Shown here in pieces: positions 34,668 to 42,856 of a DNA stretch of 64,000 nucleotides; positions within the stretch are counted from its first letter, which is position 1; each line of letters starts with the position of its first letter. The notes below the pieces were generated by a model. The model was not told the origin of the DNA. It saw nothing but the letters and a program-made list of their open reading frames with translations, and did not search any database. The translations under genes and the position numbers were made by a program. Origin of the DNA: Archangium violaceum (lineage in GTDB: Bacteria > Myxococcota > Myxococcia > Myxococcales > Myxococcaceae); the NCBI RefSeq assembly GCF_016859125.1, contig NZ_CP069338.1, positions 1,550,001-1,614,000 on the forward strand, given 5' to 3'.

Positions 34668-34820
34668 TCAGAGTCCGGGCCATCGGCCAAGAAGCAGCTC
34701 CAGGCCGAGCAGGAGGTCCAGAGCGGTATCCAGACCGGTACGCGAGAGCGCGTCGATGCCAGTATCAGCGTCGTTCAGGTGCTTGGGATTCATCGGGCTC
34801 TGCGTCGTCACCGTCGTCAT
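34668..34820 (-). CDS. 50-residue small protein of unknown function
   Basis: An ATG at 34818-34820 has AAAGGAG at good spacing. The 50-residue product begins MTTVTTQSPMNPKHLNDADT and ends in a Leu-rich helix (DTALDLLLGLELLLGRWPGL). There is no cysteine and no signal peptide. It is flanked by the cobalamin permease gene upstream on the same strand and by hairpins and tRNAs downstream. Possible readings are a membrane-associating small protein or a peptide precursor with a hydrophobic C-terminal core. I recognise no family; the case for it rests on the ribosome site and amphipathic order. Confidence 0.55.
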   Translation of the reverse strand: MTTVTTQSPMNPKHLNDADTGIDALSRTGLDTALDLLLGLELLLGRWPGL

Positions 34821-34879
34821 GGTCACCGCTCCTTTCATCGAGAAAAGACGCGGCGGAAACGCATTCCTGACAACGACAT

Positions 34880-35938
34880 TCAGGCCGCCGTGAGCCGCCC
34901 GCGCCGGTACAGGAGCGCGAGGAACAGCGGCCCCCCCAGCAGCGCCGTCACCACGCCCACGGGGGGATCGCCGCCGAACAGCGGGAAGGTCAGCCGCGCC
35001 AGCAGGTCCGCGAGCATGAGGAACGCCGCGCCTCCGAGCGCGGAGAGCGGAACGAGCAGCCGCTGGTCCGGCCCGAAGGCGAGCCGCAGCAGGTGGGGCA
35101 CGATGAGCCCCACGAAGCCGATGAGCCCCGAGAGCGCCACGGCACCGGCCACGCTGGCGCTCGCGGCGAGGAGCAACAACCGCCGCGTGCTCGCCACGGA
35201 CACGCCGAGCGAGGCCGCGTCCTCGTCTCCCAGCGTGAGCAGGTTGAGTCGTCCTGAAAGCGCGAGCATCACACCGATGGCCGCGACCTGGAGGAGCACG
35301 GACAGGGCGAGCGTTCCAGCGCGCTCGTGGCCGAGGGTTCCCGCGAGCCAGTGGAGGATCGCCCCCAGCTGGTTCGGGTCGGAGAGCGTCTTGATAAGCG
35401 TGATGACCGCGGACGCGAAGGAATTGAAGACGACGCCGATGAGGAGCGCGACATCGGGCGTACGGCCCCCATGGCCGCGGCTCGCGGCGAGCACGAAGAG
35501 CATGGCCGCCACGGCCCCCACGAAGGCGAACAGCGTCGGTGCGGAGAGGCGCGCCAGCCCGCCCCCGAGGTCTGGAGCCACCTCACCCACGGAGGCGAGC
35601 CCCACGGCCAGGGCCAGGGTGGCCCCGAGCGCCGCGCCGCCAGAGACGCCGAGGATGAAGGGGTCCGCCAGCGGGTTGCGCAGCACGCCCTGCAGTGTGG
35701 TCCCGGAGGCGGCGAGCCCCGCGCCGACGAGGGCCGCCAGCACGGCGCGCGGCATCCGGACGGACCAGAAGATGAGGGCGTCCTTGGACGTGGGCTTCCC
35801 GAACAAGGCGGAGTGAAGGGAGATGGGCTGATCCCCGAAGCGGACGGACACGAGGAACGCCACGAGCATCAGGACGAGGAACACCCCGCAGAGCCCGAGC
35901 ACCCGCGCCAACGTGAAGCCCTTGCCCCGCTCTCGCAT
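34880..35938 (-). CDS. btuC: FecCD/BtuC-family ABC importer permease
   Basis: A 352-residue inner-membrane permease with 9-10 hydrophobic segments. Family motifs are RMPRAVLAALVGAGLAASGTTLQGVLRNPLADPFILGVSGGAA near the N-terminus and GLIGFVGLIVPHLLRL near the C-terminus. The ATG at 35936-35938 comes 2 bp after the binding-protein stop. It would form a homodimeric channel with two ATPase subunits. Operon position behind a cobalamin riboswitch supports vitamin B12 as substrate. No ATPase gene follows; the best candidate is at 26590-27381. Confidence 0.9.
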   Translation of the reverse strand: MRERGKGFTLARVLGLCGVFLVLMLVAFLVSVRFGDQPISLHSALFGKPTSKDALIFWSVRMPRAVLAALVGAGLAASGTTLQGVLRNPLADPFILGVSGGAALGATLALAVGLASVGEVAPDLGGGLARLSAPTLFAFVGAVAAMLFVLAASRGHGGRTPDVALLIGVVFNSFASAVITLIKTLSDPNQLGAILHWLAGTLGHERAGTLALSVLLQVAAIGVMLALSGRLNLLTLGDEDAASLGVSVASTRRLLLLAASASVAGAVALSGLIGFVGLIVPHLLRLAFGPDQRLLVPLSALGGAAFLMLADLLARLTFPLFGGDPPVGVVTALLGGPLFLALLYRRGRLTAA

Positions 35939-35940
35939 GG

Positions 35941-36813
35941 CTAGCGCGCGATCCCCGCGTCGGGCTTCACGGTGGGGTGCAGCAACTGGAACAGCTCCTC
36001 CAGCCCGCGACCCAGCGAGGGCCCCGGCTGGAGCAGCGCCATGGACGGCACCTCCACCCACCGGGACTCGGAGAGGAGCGCGCGCAGCGTGTCCTTGCCC
36101 ACGTCCACGTCCGAGGCATCCACCACCACGTCCGGCGAGACCCCCACCGCGCGCTCGACGGGATAGACGGGGTAGGCCCCACTCGCGTCCGCCGCCACGT
36201 TGCGGGCTCCCGCATCGCGCAGCAGCTCGTCCGCGAAGGAGCCGGGGCCGGCGACGACGAGCGGCGTGAAGCCATAGACGAACAGGACGCGCGGCGACTC
36301 GAGCTTCCTGGAGGCCTCGCGGATGCGGACGCGGGTGGACTCGATGCGCTGCACGAGGGCGGCGGCCTCCGTCTCCTTCCCAAGGGCCTTGCCCACGGCG
36401 CGGAGGGCGGCCAGGGTATCGGCCACGGTGTGCAGGGGCAGCAACAGCACGGGGATGCCGAGCTCGGCCAGCTTCTCCACGGACCGCTGGTTGCCCGGCC
36501 CCGGCTGGACGAGCACGAGGTCCGGCTCGAGGGCCACTACCGCCTCGATGGAAGGGTCGATGAAGCCGCCCACGCGAGGCAGTCCGGCCACCTCCTTGGC
36601 CTCATCGAAGCGGGAGACCCCCACGAGGGTGCTCCCCGCTCCGAGCGCCATCACCGTCTCCGTGAACGACGGGGCGAGCGTCACCACGCGCTTCACCTTC
36701 TCGGGAGGCTTGGGGCCGAGGAAGCGGGGACCTCCCTTGGGGGGAGCGGCGCGCGCGGCGGTGACGAGGCAGAGCGCGGCGAGCAGGACGAACGGAACGA
36801 GGCGGGTCTTCAT
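35941..36813 (-). CDS. btuF: BtuF-like periplasmic cobalamin-binding protein
   Basis: A 290-residue exported protein. The signal peptide is MKTRLVPFVLLAALCLVTAARA. The mature domain starts with the class III binding-protein pattern (RVVTLAPSFTETVMALGAG, VGVSRFDEAKEVAGLPRVGG, IEAVVALEPDLVLV) and ends in a second lobe (SPDVVVDASDVDVG). It delivers ligand to the coupled permease (2-bp gap). Cobalamin as ligand is inferred from the upstream riboswitch and TonB receptor; a siderophore-binding role is the main alternative. Confidence 0.88.
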   Translation of the reverse strand: MKTRLVPFVLLAALCLVTAARAAPPKGGPRFLGPKPPEKVKRVVTLAPSFTETVMALGAGSTLVGVSRFDEAKEVAGLPRVGGFIDPSIEAVVALEPDLVLVQPGPGNQRSVEKLAELGIPVLLLPLHTVADTLAALRAVGKALGKETEAAALVQRIESTRVRIREASRKLESPRVLFVYGFTPLVVAGPGSFADELLRDAGARNVAADASGAYPVYPVERAVGVSPDVVVDASDVDVGKDTLRALLSESRWVEVPSMALLQPGPSLGRGLEELFQLLHPTVKPDAGIAR

Positions 36814-36822
36814 GAGGGAGTC

Positions 36823-38415
36823 TCAGGGAATCGCGATGACGTCACCGACGAGGGAGGGCCCATTGTTCCGAGGGCAGACGAGGAGGGGGGGCGCGGCACC
36901 GGGCCCCAGCCCGCGCCGCTCCACGAGCGAGTCACCCACCACCTCGATGACGAAGACACGGCCCGCGTTGTTGTCACCCACGTAGGCGCGGTTGCCCACC
37001 ACGGAAAAACGGCCCGCGGAGGCGCGCTGGCACGAGGTCCCCTCCGGGCACCGCAGCGCGAGCGAGTCGAGCACGTGGTCATCCGCGTCGAGCAGCACCA
37101 GCCCGGTCCCCTTCACGTCGATGAGGTTGAAGTTGCGGTCATAGGTCGCGGCGCCGCTACAGCTCACGAGAAGCCGCTCGCCCACGGGGACGACCCAGAA
37201 CGGGTTGAGACACTCCTCGCCGAGCGCGATGAGACGCATCTCGCGGGTGGTGAGATCGATGCGGACCAGGAAACCGGGGCCTCCCACGGAGAAGTTCCCG
37301 GGCTCCAGGTTGCCGAGCGCGACGTACATCCAGCCCCGGCGCATGGCGATCCCCGCGGGCGCGGGAACGGTGGTGCGACCCTGAAAGGGCATCAGGGCCT
37401 CGCCCGTGGGCAACTTGAAGACGTCCGTGATGACGGGCCGGGTGGGGTCCGCCACCGAGACCCGGACCACCCGTCCACCCGCGGAGGAATCCGTCTGCAG
37501 GTTGCCCAGCAGCGTGACGTAGGCATCCGAGCCCTGCAATGCGAACGCATAGGGGTTGGTGTTCGCACCGAAATTCACGCTGCCCACGTCGGTGAGCGTG
37601 ACGCCCTTGGGGAACTGCGGGCTGTGGTTGAAGGAGGGCGCATCCTTCCGCTGGAGGATCTGGAGGGTGTTGCTCGTGGAGTTGAGGATGTAGACGTAGG
37701 GCTCCTCGACGAGCAGGTGATTGGGGACCAGGCCCGTGGTGTTGCGTGCCTCCAGCTCGCCGTAGTCGATGAGCCGGGCCTGGAGCAGCCTCGAGGAGGC
37801 ATCCAGCACCAGCAGCACATCCTGCATGCGCGCGACGGTCAGGGGACTGGTCCCCACGGCCATCGCGGGTCCCTTCACGTCCGACTCCGCCTGGATGCCC
37901 ACCACCTGCCCGGTGTTGAAGCACGCGGCGACGACGTCATAGGTGCAGATGCCGCCCCTGCAACTCCGGGAGTCCGCGCACACGTTCCCGCAGGCACCAC
38001 AGTTGAAGGCATCCGTGTCCGGGTCCACGCACGAGCGCCCACAGAGCTTGGAGTCCGCCAGGGTGCAGGAGTCCTTGCACTGCCCCTGCTCGCACACCTG
38101 CTCCGGCGAGCACGCCGCGCCCCCCGCTCCCGCGCATCCACCGCAGTGGGACGGGTCCGACGCGGTGACGACGCACTGCCCATCGCACAGCGTGGCCCCC
38201 GCGCGGCAGCGGCAGGCGCTCTCGATACAGACCTCGGTGGCGGAGCAGGCCACGTCACAGGCGCCACAGTCGGAGGAAGCGCTGGAAAGGTCCACGCACC
38301 TATTGCCGCCGCAGAGCGTGAGCCCCTCGGAGCACAGGAACTCATCCGTCGGGCACCCGGCCAGCAGCGCGGACCCCATCACCAGCAACAGAACCCCGAG
38401 GGCTCCTCCTCTCAT
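36823..38415 (-). CDS. Surface lipoprotein with Cys-rich N-terminus and beta-propeller, BtuG-like context
   Basis: A 530-residue lipoprotein: signal with lipobox LLAGC (Cys21). About 130 Cys-rich residues follow, in repeated modules (CGGNRCVDLSSASSDCGAC, CRAGATLCDGQC, CGRSCVDPDTDAFNCGAC). The remaining 370 residues form a YncE-like beta-propeller (LLVLDASSRLLQARL, YVYILNSTSNTLQILQ, RAYVGDNNAGRVFVIEV). The ATG overlaps the TonB receptor stop (ATGA). In Bacteroides, BtuG is a propeller lipoprotein that caps BtuB and binds B12. Shared fold and operon position suggest an analogous role here, but this is an inference. Confidence 0.82.
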   Translation of the reverse strand: MRGGALGVLLLVMGSALLAGCPTDEFLCSEGLTLCGGNRCVDLSSASSDCGACDVACSATEVCIESACRCRAGATLCDGQCVVTASDPSHCGGCAGAGGAACSPEQVCEQGQCKDSCTLADSKLCGRSCVDPDTDAFNCGACGNVCADSRSCRGGICTYDVVAACFNTGQVVGIQAESDVKGPAMAVGTSPLTVARMQDVLLVLDASSRLLQARLIDYGELEARNTTGLVPNHLLVEEPYVYILNSTSNTLQILQRKDAPSFNHSPQFPKGVTLTDVGSVNFGANTNPYAFALQGSDAYVTLLGNLQTDSSAGGRVVRVSVADPTRPVITDVFKLPTGEALMPFQGRTTVPAPAGIAMRRGWMYVALGNLEPGNFSVGGPGFLVRIDLTTREMRLIALGEECLNPFWVVPVGERLLVSCSGAATYDRNFNLIDVKGTGLVLLDADDHVLDSLALRCPEGTSCQRASAGRFSVVGNRAYVGDNNAGRVFVIEVVGDSLVERRGLGPGAAPPLLVCPRNNGPSLVGDVIAIP

Positions 38416-40403
38416 CGTGCCTCCCTCTCGAAAGCACCCGCCACCGACACGTACACGGCGCGGCCGGGGAGCGGGTAACCGACGAAGTCCTCGGCGCGCG
38501 CATCGAGGACATTCTTCACCTCGCAGGAGACCGTGAGCTCCGTGCGCGAGCCGAAGGTGCTGGACACGCCCGCGTGGACGAAGGCACGCCCGGGCAGCGA
38601 CATCGCGCCATCCCGGGTGAGGAAGTGCGCCGACTGGGCCACCAGCTCCACGCGCCCCGTGAGCCACCGGGGTCCACCCAGGACCCGCGCGGACAGCTTG
38701 TGGCGCGGCCGGTAGGGCAGCTCGCGCAGGTAGAAGCGCCCGTCCCGCTGCAGATCGCTCGACACGGTGAGCGTGTAGCTGAAGGCGCCGGAGAGGAACC
38801 GGTGGGGCCGCCACTCGCCCTCGGCCTCCAGCCCCATTACGCGCGCGTTGGCGAAGTTGTACGGCCTGGCCGCGCCGGGCGGGTAGGCCTCGTAGGAGAT
38901 GAGGTCCTCGTAGAGACTGGCGAAGCCCCCCACCGAGGCGAAGGACACCTCCGAGCGATGCACCACCGCCGCGTCCGCGTACAGCGCTCGCTCGGGGCGC
39001 AGGTCCGGGTTGGGCAGCAGCGTGCCCTGACGCACGTACAGCTCCAGGAACGAGGGCGCGCGATGGGAGCGGCCCGCGTTGGCGCGCAGCTCGAAGCCCG
39101 AGGGCAGCAACACGGTGGCGCCCACCTTCGGGGACAGCAGCGTGTACGGGCCCGCCCGCTCCACGCGCAGCGAGGGCGCGACGGTGAGCAGCCCGTCCCA
39201 CAGCAGAACCTCGTCCATCGCCATCACACTGGCGCGCAGCCACGTCGGCTCGCCCTCCGAGGCCTCGGTCGTCTCAGCGGCGGTCACCGACTCACCGCCC
39301 ACGCCCAGCAGCGCGGAGACAGAATGCCACCCGCCCAGCAGCACCTGTCCCTCCACCTCCACCCCGCCCAACCGCTGCACCTGCGGGTCCTCCCCGCTCC
39401 AGGGCCCACCGGACAGCGCCACCCGGTCCCGGCGGAAGTACGCGCGCGCGTTCGTCTGGACTCCCCCCGGCAGCGTGCCCGACAGGCGCAGGTTCGCCGA
39501 GCCCCGCCCTCCGGACTGGCGCGCATCCTCGCTCGGGTTCTGCGCGGTGCCGGCGAGGCCCCGCTCGTCGAAGGAGAGCTCACCCAGCAGATCCGCGGAG
39601 ACGCCTCCCCCCAGCTCGCGCCGCAGCCTCAGCAGTCCCCCCGCCCCCCGCGCGTCGTTGTTGGTGCGATGGCGCTCGAGGAGCGCGTCCCCGGGCAGCG
39701 TGGGGCTCGGATCGAAGAGGTACGGGAAGCGTCCGCTGGAGGTGCCCCCATGGAGGAGCAGCAGCGCCTCGCCTCCCGCGAGCGGCCCCGAGGCCGACAG
39801 CCACCCGAGCCCCGAGTCCCAACTGCCGTAGGACAGCTCTCCCGCCACGCGCGCGTTCGCGCCGGGACGGCGGGTGATGATGTTGATGGCGCCCCCCAAC
39901 CCGCCCGAGCCATAGCGCGCTCCCGCGCCGCCACGCAGCACCTCGAAGCGCTCGGCCAGGGCCGCGGGCACGCGCGACAGGTCCGCGATGCCTCCCGCGC
40001 CATTGAGGGGAATGCCGTCGAGCAGCACCAACGTCCCGTTCGAGGACGCGCCCCGCACCACGACGCTCTTGCTCTGCCCGTAACCCCCCAGGTCCTGCAG
40101 CGTGACGCCGGGCGCGGTGGACAGCATCGCCGCGGTGTCTCGGGCCGCGCCGCCGAACTCGTCCACGCGGATGACGGTGAGGGCGCCGCTCGGGTCACGC
40201 CTCGAGGCCGAGTCCGGGGGCTCGGCGGCGACGGGCGCCTCCTCCACCTCCACGGTGGGAACGAGCAGGGGCTCGCCACCGGAGGAGTCCGAGACGGGAG
40301 GCGTGTCCTGGACAGGAGGCTCCACCGCCTGCTGGGCAAACGCGGAACCGCTCGTGCTGAGCGCCAGGCACAACCACCGCCCGGCGAGGTGCGACCACCG
40401 CAT
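38412..40403 (-). CDS. btuB: TonB-dependent outer-membrane cobalamin receptor
   Basis: A 663-residue receptor with a signal peptide ending SGSAFAQ. A plug domain (about residues 50-180) contains LTVIRVDEFGG, APGVTLQDLGGYGQSKSVVVRG, VLLDGIPLN and RYGSGGLGGAINIITRRPG; the 22-strand barrel region runs to the C-terminus. The ATG at 40401-40403 lies just after a hairpin that could mask its ribosome site. A cobalamin riboswitch lies 63 bp upstream of the start, which makes B12 the probable ligand. First gene of the btuB-propeller lipoprotein-btuF-btuC operon. Confidence 0.92.
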   Translation of the reverse strand: MRWSHLAGRWLCLALSTSGSAFAQQAVEPPVQDTPPVSDSSGGEPLLVPTVEVEEAPVAAEPPDSASRRDPSGALTVIRVDEFGGAARDTAAMLSTAPGVTLQDLGGYGQSKSVVVRGASSNGTLVLLDGIPLNGAGGIADLSRVPAALAERFEVLRGGAGARYGSGGLGGAINIITRRPGANARVAGELSYGSWDSGLGWLSASGPLAGGEALLLLHGGTSSGRFPYLFDPSPTLPGDALLERHRTNNDARGAGGLLRLRRELGGGVSADLLGELSFDERGLAGTAQNPSEDARQSGGRGSANLRLSGTLPGGVQTNARAYFRRDRVALSGGPWSGEDPQVQRLGGVEVEGQVLLGGWHSVSALLGVGGESVTAAETTEASEGEPTWLRASVMAMDEVLLWDGLLTVAPSLRVERAGPYTLLSPKVGATVLLPSGFELRANAGRSHRAPSFLELYVRQGTLLPNPDLRPERALYADAAVVHRSEVSFASVGGFASLYEDLISYEAYPPGAARPYNFANARVMGLEAEGEWRPHRFLSGAFSYTLTVSSDLQRDGRFYLRELPYRPRHKLSARVLGGPRWLTGRVELVAQSAHFLTRDGAMSLPGRAFVHAGVSSTFGSRTELTVSCEVKNVLDARAEDFVGYPLPGRAVYVSVAGAFEREAR

Positions 40404-40410
40404 GGATCCG

Positions 40411-40441
40411 CCTTCCGCTCTCTCCGTCGAAGAGAGAAGGC
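40411..40441 (-). promoter_or_regulatory. Hairpin that may sequester the btuB ribosome-binding site
   Basis: On the minus strand GCCTTCTCTCT pairs with AGAGAGCGGAAGGC (3-base bulge). The GGAAGG that would serve as the btuB ribosome site is inside the 3' arm. This fits a translational expression platform for the riboswitch just upstream. Confidence 0.6.
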
Positions 40442-40465
40442 CAGCGCGGGCGCTCCACGCCCACA

Positions 40466-40599
40466 CCCCTGGGCAGGTCTCCTGGCTGCCGGGCTCCAGC
40501 CGAGGCGCACATCGCGCCGGGCTGCCCGATCACAGTGGCGGGACCGCGCCGGACTCGCACCGGCTTCCCTCTTGAAGGCCCGACATGGGCACCCAAGGG
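40466..40599 (-). ncRNA. Cobalamin (AdoCbl) riboswitch
   Basis: The minus strand has the class I cobalamin aptamer in order: P1 arm CCCTTGG, then AAGAGGGAAGCCGGTGCGAG, then GGTCCCGCCACTGTGA (B12 core), then AGCCAGGAGACCTGCCC (B12 box), closing with CCAGGGG, which pairs with the first arm. It lies directly upstream of the TonB receptor gene. Only 18 bp separate it from the stop of the FHA gene upstream, so its promoter must lie inside that gene or transcription reads through. High B12 would be expected to switch the operon off. Confidence 0.95.
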
Positions 40600-40617
40600 C
40601 AGGCCCTTCCTAGGGGC

Positions 40618-41196
40618 TCAACCCCCGCGCGTCAAGCCACCCTCGCTGACGTACGACCGGGCGCCTCGGGAGTGGCGGGCCAGCCAGTCGAGGATGAACT
40701 GATTGAAGGCGGAGAAGTGGAGGAAGGTGGCCAGCATGTCCCCGAAGCGCAGCGAGGCGCGATCGAAGAGCGGCGCGGGCCGGCCGGGGATGAGCAGGGT
40801 GCCGTCGTGCCAGGTCCCGTTGTGGCTGCCGCCATCGGCCACGTACCAGACCCCGGTCCGCGTCTCCTCACGGAAGGTGGCGTGCACCCGGGACACCGTG
40901 GGGTCCTCCACGACGATGTCGTTGTCCGGCGTACGTCCCAGCGTGATGCTCGAGGCCTGGGGGACGACGCCCTGAGGACGCTTGCGCACCTCGAGCACCA
41001 GCGGCTCGGCGACGGTGGGCCGGTTCAGCGAGAGCCCCGTCAGCGTGCTGCGGGTGAACAGGGGACGCACTCCCACGGGAGGCGCCTCCCACACCAGCAC
41101 CGGCCAGCACACCGAGCGTCGCACGGACTGGGGATCGTCGAGGAATTGTGAGGCGAGCACGGAGAACTTCAGGTGCACGGAAACGCCCTCCAGCAC
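40618..41196 (-). CDS. FHA-domain protein
   Basis: A 192-residue cytoplasmic protein. The N-terminal 70 residues are unassigned. An FHA domain spans about residues 75-160: ITLGRTPDNDIVVEDPTVSRVHATF and then GSHNGTWHDGTLL, with the Arg-Ser/His-Asn residues that bind phosphothreonine. GTG start at 41194-41196. No kinase gene is adjacent, although two lie within the window. Its 3' end abuts the cobalamin riboswitch. Confidence 0.85.
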   Translation of the reverse strand: MLEGVSVHLKFSVLASQFLDDPQSVRRSVCWPVLVWEAPPVGVRPLFTRSTLTGLSLNRPTVAEPLVLEVRKRPQGVVPQASSITLGRTPDNDIVVEDPTVSRVHATFREETRTGVWYVADGGSHNGTWHDGTLLIPGRPAPLFDRASLRFGDMLATFLHFSAFNQFILDWLARHSRGARSYVSEGGLTRGG

Positions 41197-41253
41197 ACGA
41201 ACGGGTGACGCGCAGGGTGTGCACGGAGGGCGAGAGCGACCAGTCCCCCTCGA

Positions 41254-41907
41254 TCAGCGGGAGGAGCCGTGTACCCGGAAGGGGATGCGCAGCGTGCCGA
41301 ACCGCTCGCCGGTGCTCGCGTCCACCAACTGGGCCTGGAGCGTGACCTGGCGCTCGGAGGCGCCGGGGTTCTCGAAATAGAGGAAGCCCGTCCAGGAGGC
41401 TCCATCCTTGAGGATGCCCTCGGGGAAGGCCTGCCGCAGCATGTCCTCCGTCGGCAGCCGGGTGGCGCCCGGGGGCGGGCAGGTGTAGCAGGTGGTGCGG
41501 GGCTCCTCGTTGAAACGTCCGTACGGGCTGTACGTGGGAGGAGGCGACGGCATCCGGGGCCCGGAGCCCGCGTGGGGCGCGAGCCCGCCCAGCGTATGGG
41601 GCGCGAACGCGGCGTAGTGCGCCTCGCCCACCAGCTCGAAGTCCCCGTACTGGATGCGCAGGGTCCGGCCGCTGTTGTTCTCCAGGACGACCTCCACCGG
41701 CGCGAGGTAGCGCACGAGATCGAAGGGATTGTTCTTCCAGGAGTCCCCGCTCGCCACGAGCCGCACGCCCCCGTCCTCGGCGGCGGCGACGCGGCCGTCA
41801 TTCGAGATGAGCACCTGGGGCGCCGCGATGGGACGGAGCCGTCCCTTGTCCGCGGAACAACCCACCAGGGAACACAGCACCACGACAGCTAGAAACACGA
41901 AGCGCAT
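41254..41907 (-). CDS. Lipoprotein, function unknown
   Basis: A 217-residue lipoprotein with signal MRFVFLAVVVLCSLVGC (lipobox LVGC). The mature protein begins with a strand-rich domain (VEVVLENNSGRTLRIQYGDFEL), has a Pro-rich middle with CYTCPPPG, and ends in another beta domain (ASWTGFLYFENP, VTLQAQLVDASTG, LRIPFRVHG). This resembles small envelope proteins with Ig-like or transglutaminase-associated folds, but no family is certain. ATG at 41905-41907. Confidence 0.75.
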   Translation of the reverse strand: MRFVFLAVVVLCSLVGCSADKGRLRPIAAPQVLISNDGRVAAAEDGGVRLVASGDSWKNNPFDLVRYLAPVEVVLENNSGRTLRIQYGDFELVGEAHYAAFAPHTLGGLAPHAGSGPRMPSPPPTYSPYGRFNEEPRTTCYTCPPPGATRLPTEDMLRQAFPEGILKDGASWTGFLYFENPGASERQVTLQAQLVDASTGERFGTLRIPFRVHGSSR

Positions 41908-42164
41908 GAGCGTGCGCCTCCTCGTCGATGAGTCTCCGGCCCCAACCGCATCCTCGACGACACGGAAGGAACCCGCCAGCACCTCGCACTCCGGGATGTC
42001 GTCTCCTGGAGCAACCCCACGCCGTCCCATGCCCGGGACGATCCGAGCGCGACTGTACGCGCCCCGGGTGCGGACTCCGAGGGAAGAGCCCCTGGCATGA
42101 CGCCTGCTCTGGAACCCGGCGAGCGCGCCAATGGAGGCGCGAAGATGAAGCGAAGAGGTGGTCG

Positions 42165-42419
42165 ATGCTGACGGCGGGGAAGCGGTTGGCGGTGTTCTCC
42201 ATCCGCGAGGGCAAGGGCGGGAGCGTCTGGGTCCGAGCGGGGAGTGCTTTCGTGAACAAGGATGGCTCGCTCAACGTGCTGCTGGATGTGCTGCCGCTGG
42301 ACGGGAAGCTGCACGTGCGCGAGGCGGGGGACAAGAAGGACACGGTGCAGGCGGGCGGCGGCGGGCGCTACGGGGTCGACGGTGGGCTGGACTCGCTGCC
42401 GGTGGGAGGCCACTCGTGA
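42165..42419 (+). CDS. Conserved small hypothetical protein
   Basis: An 84-residue cytoplasmic protein (start MLTAGKRLAVFSIREGKGG) with a GAAGAGG ribosome site. The core (WVRAGSAFVNKDGSLNVLLD) is a compact beta-rich sequence of a type seen as stand-alone small proteins in proteobacteria; function unknown. Its stop overlaps the comEA start (GTGA), so the two are co-translated. Confidence 0.75.
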   Translation: MLTAGKRLAVFSIREGKGGSVWVRAGSAFVNKDGSLNVLLDVLPLDGKLHVREAGDKKDTVQAGGGGRYGVDGGLDSLPVGGHS

Positions 42420-42796
42420 GCGGGCGCGTGATGGGGATGTGGGTGGCCGCGGTGCTGGGACTGGTGCTGCTGGGGCCCGGAAGCGCGGGCGCGGCGAACA
42501 CGAAGACCCGGACGCGGTACACGGGCGTGGTGAACCTGAACGAGGCAACGGTGGCCCAGTTGGATCTGCTTCCGGGTGTGGGCGAGAAGGCCGCGCAGCG
42601 CATCGTCACCTGGAGGGAGAAGCGGCCCTTCAAGCGCATCGAGGAGTTGGTGCGGGTGAAGGGCTTCGGCAGGAAGCAGTTCTTGAAGCTCAAGCCGTAC
42701 CTGACGCTGCAGGGCCCGACGACGCTGAAGGCGGAGAAGGCGCTGGTTCAGATGGGCGAGGTTCGCGTCACCGTCCCCGCGGCGGCGAAGCCCTGA
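42416..42796 (+). CDS. ComEA-like helix-hairpin-helix DNA-binding protein
   Basis: A 126-residue exported protein: N-terminal hydrophobic segment (GMWVAAVLGLVLLGPGSAGA), then a double helix-hairpin-helix (VNLNEATVAQLDLLPGVGEKAA, then IEELVRVKGFGRKQFLKLKPYL). This is the domain order of ComEA, which binds incoming DNA in the periplasm during transformation. The GTG at 42416 overlaps the upstream stop; an ATG five codons later is possible. No other competence genes are nearby. Confidence 0.88.
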   Translation: MSGRVMGMWVAAVLGLVLLGPGSAGAANTKTRTRYTGVVNLNEATVAQLDLLPGVGEKAAQRIVTWREKRPFKRIEELVRVKGFGRKQFLKLKPYLTLQGPTTLKAEKALVQMGEVRVTVPAAAKP

Positions 42797-42856
42797 GCGC
42801 CCGGGAGAGGGGCTCCCAGGCTCCGGGCCTCCCCTCTCCCGCGTCGACGCGGTTCC

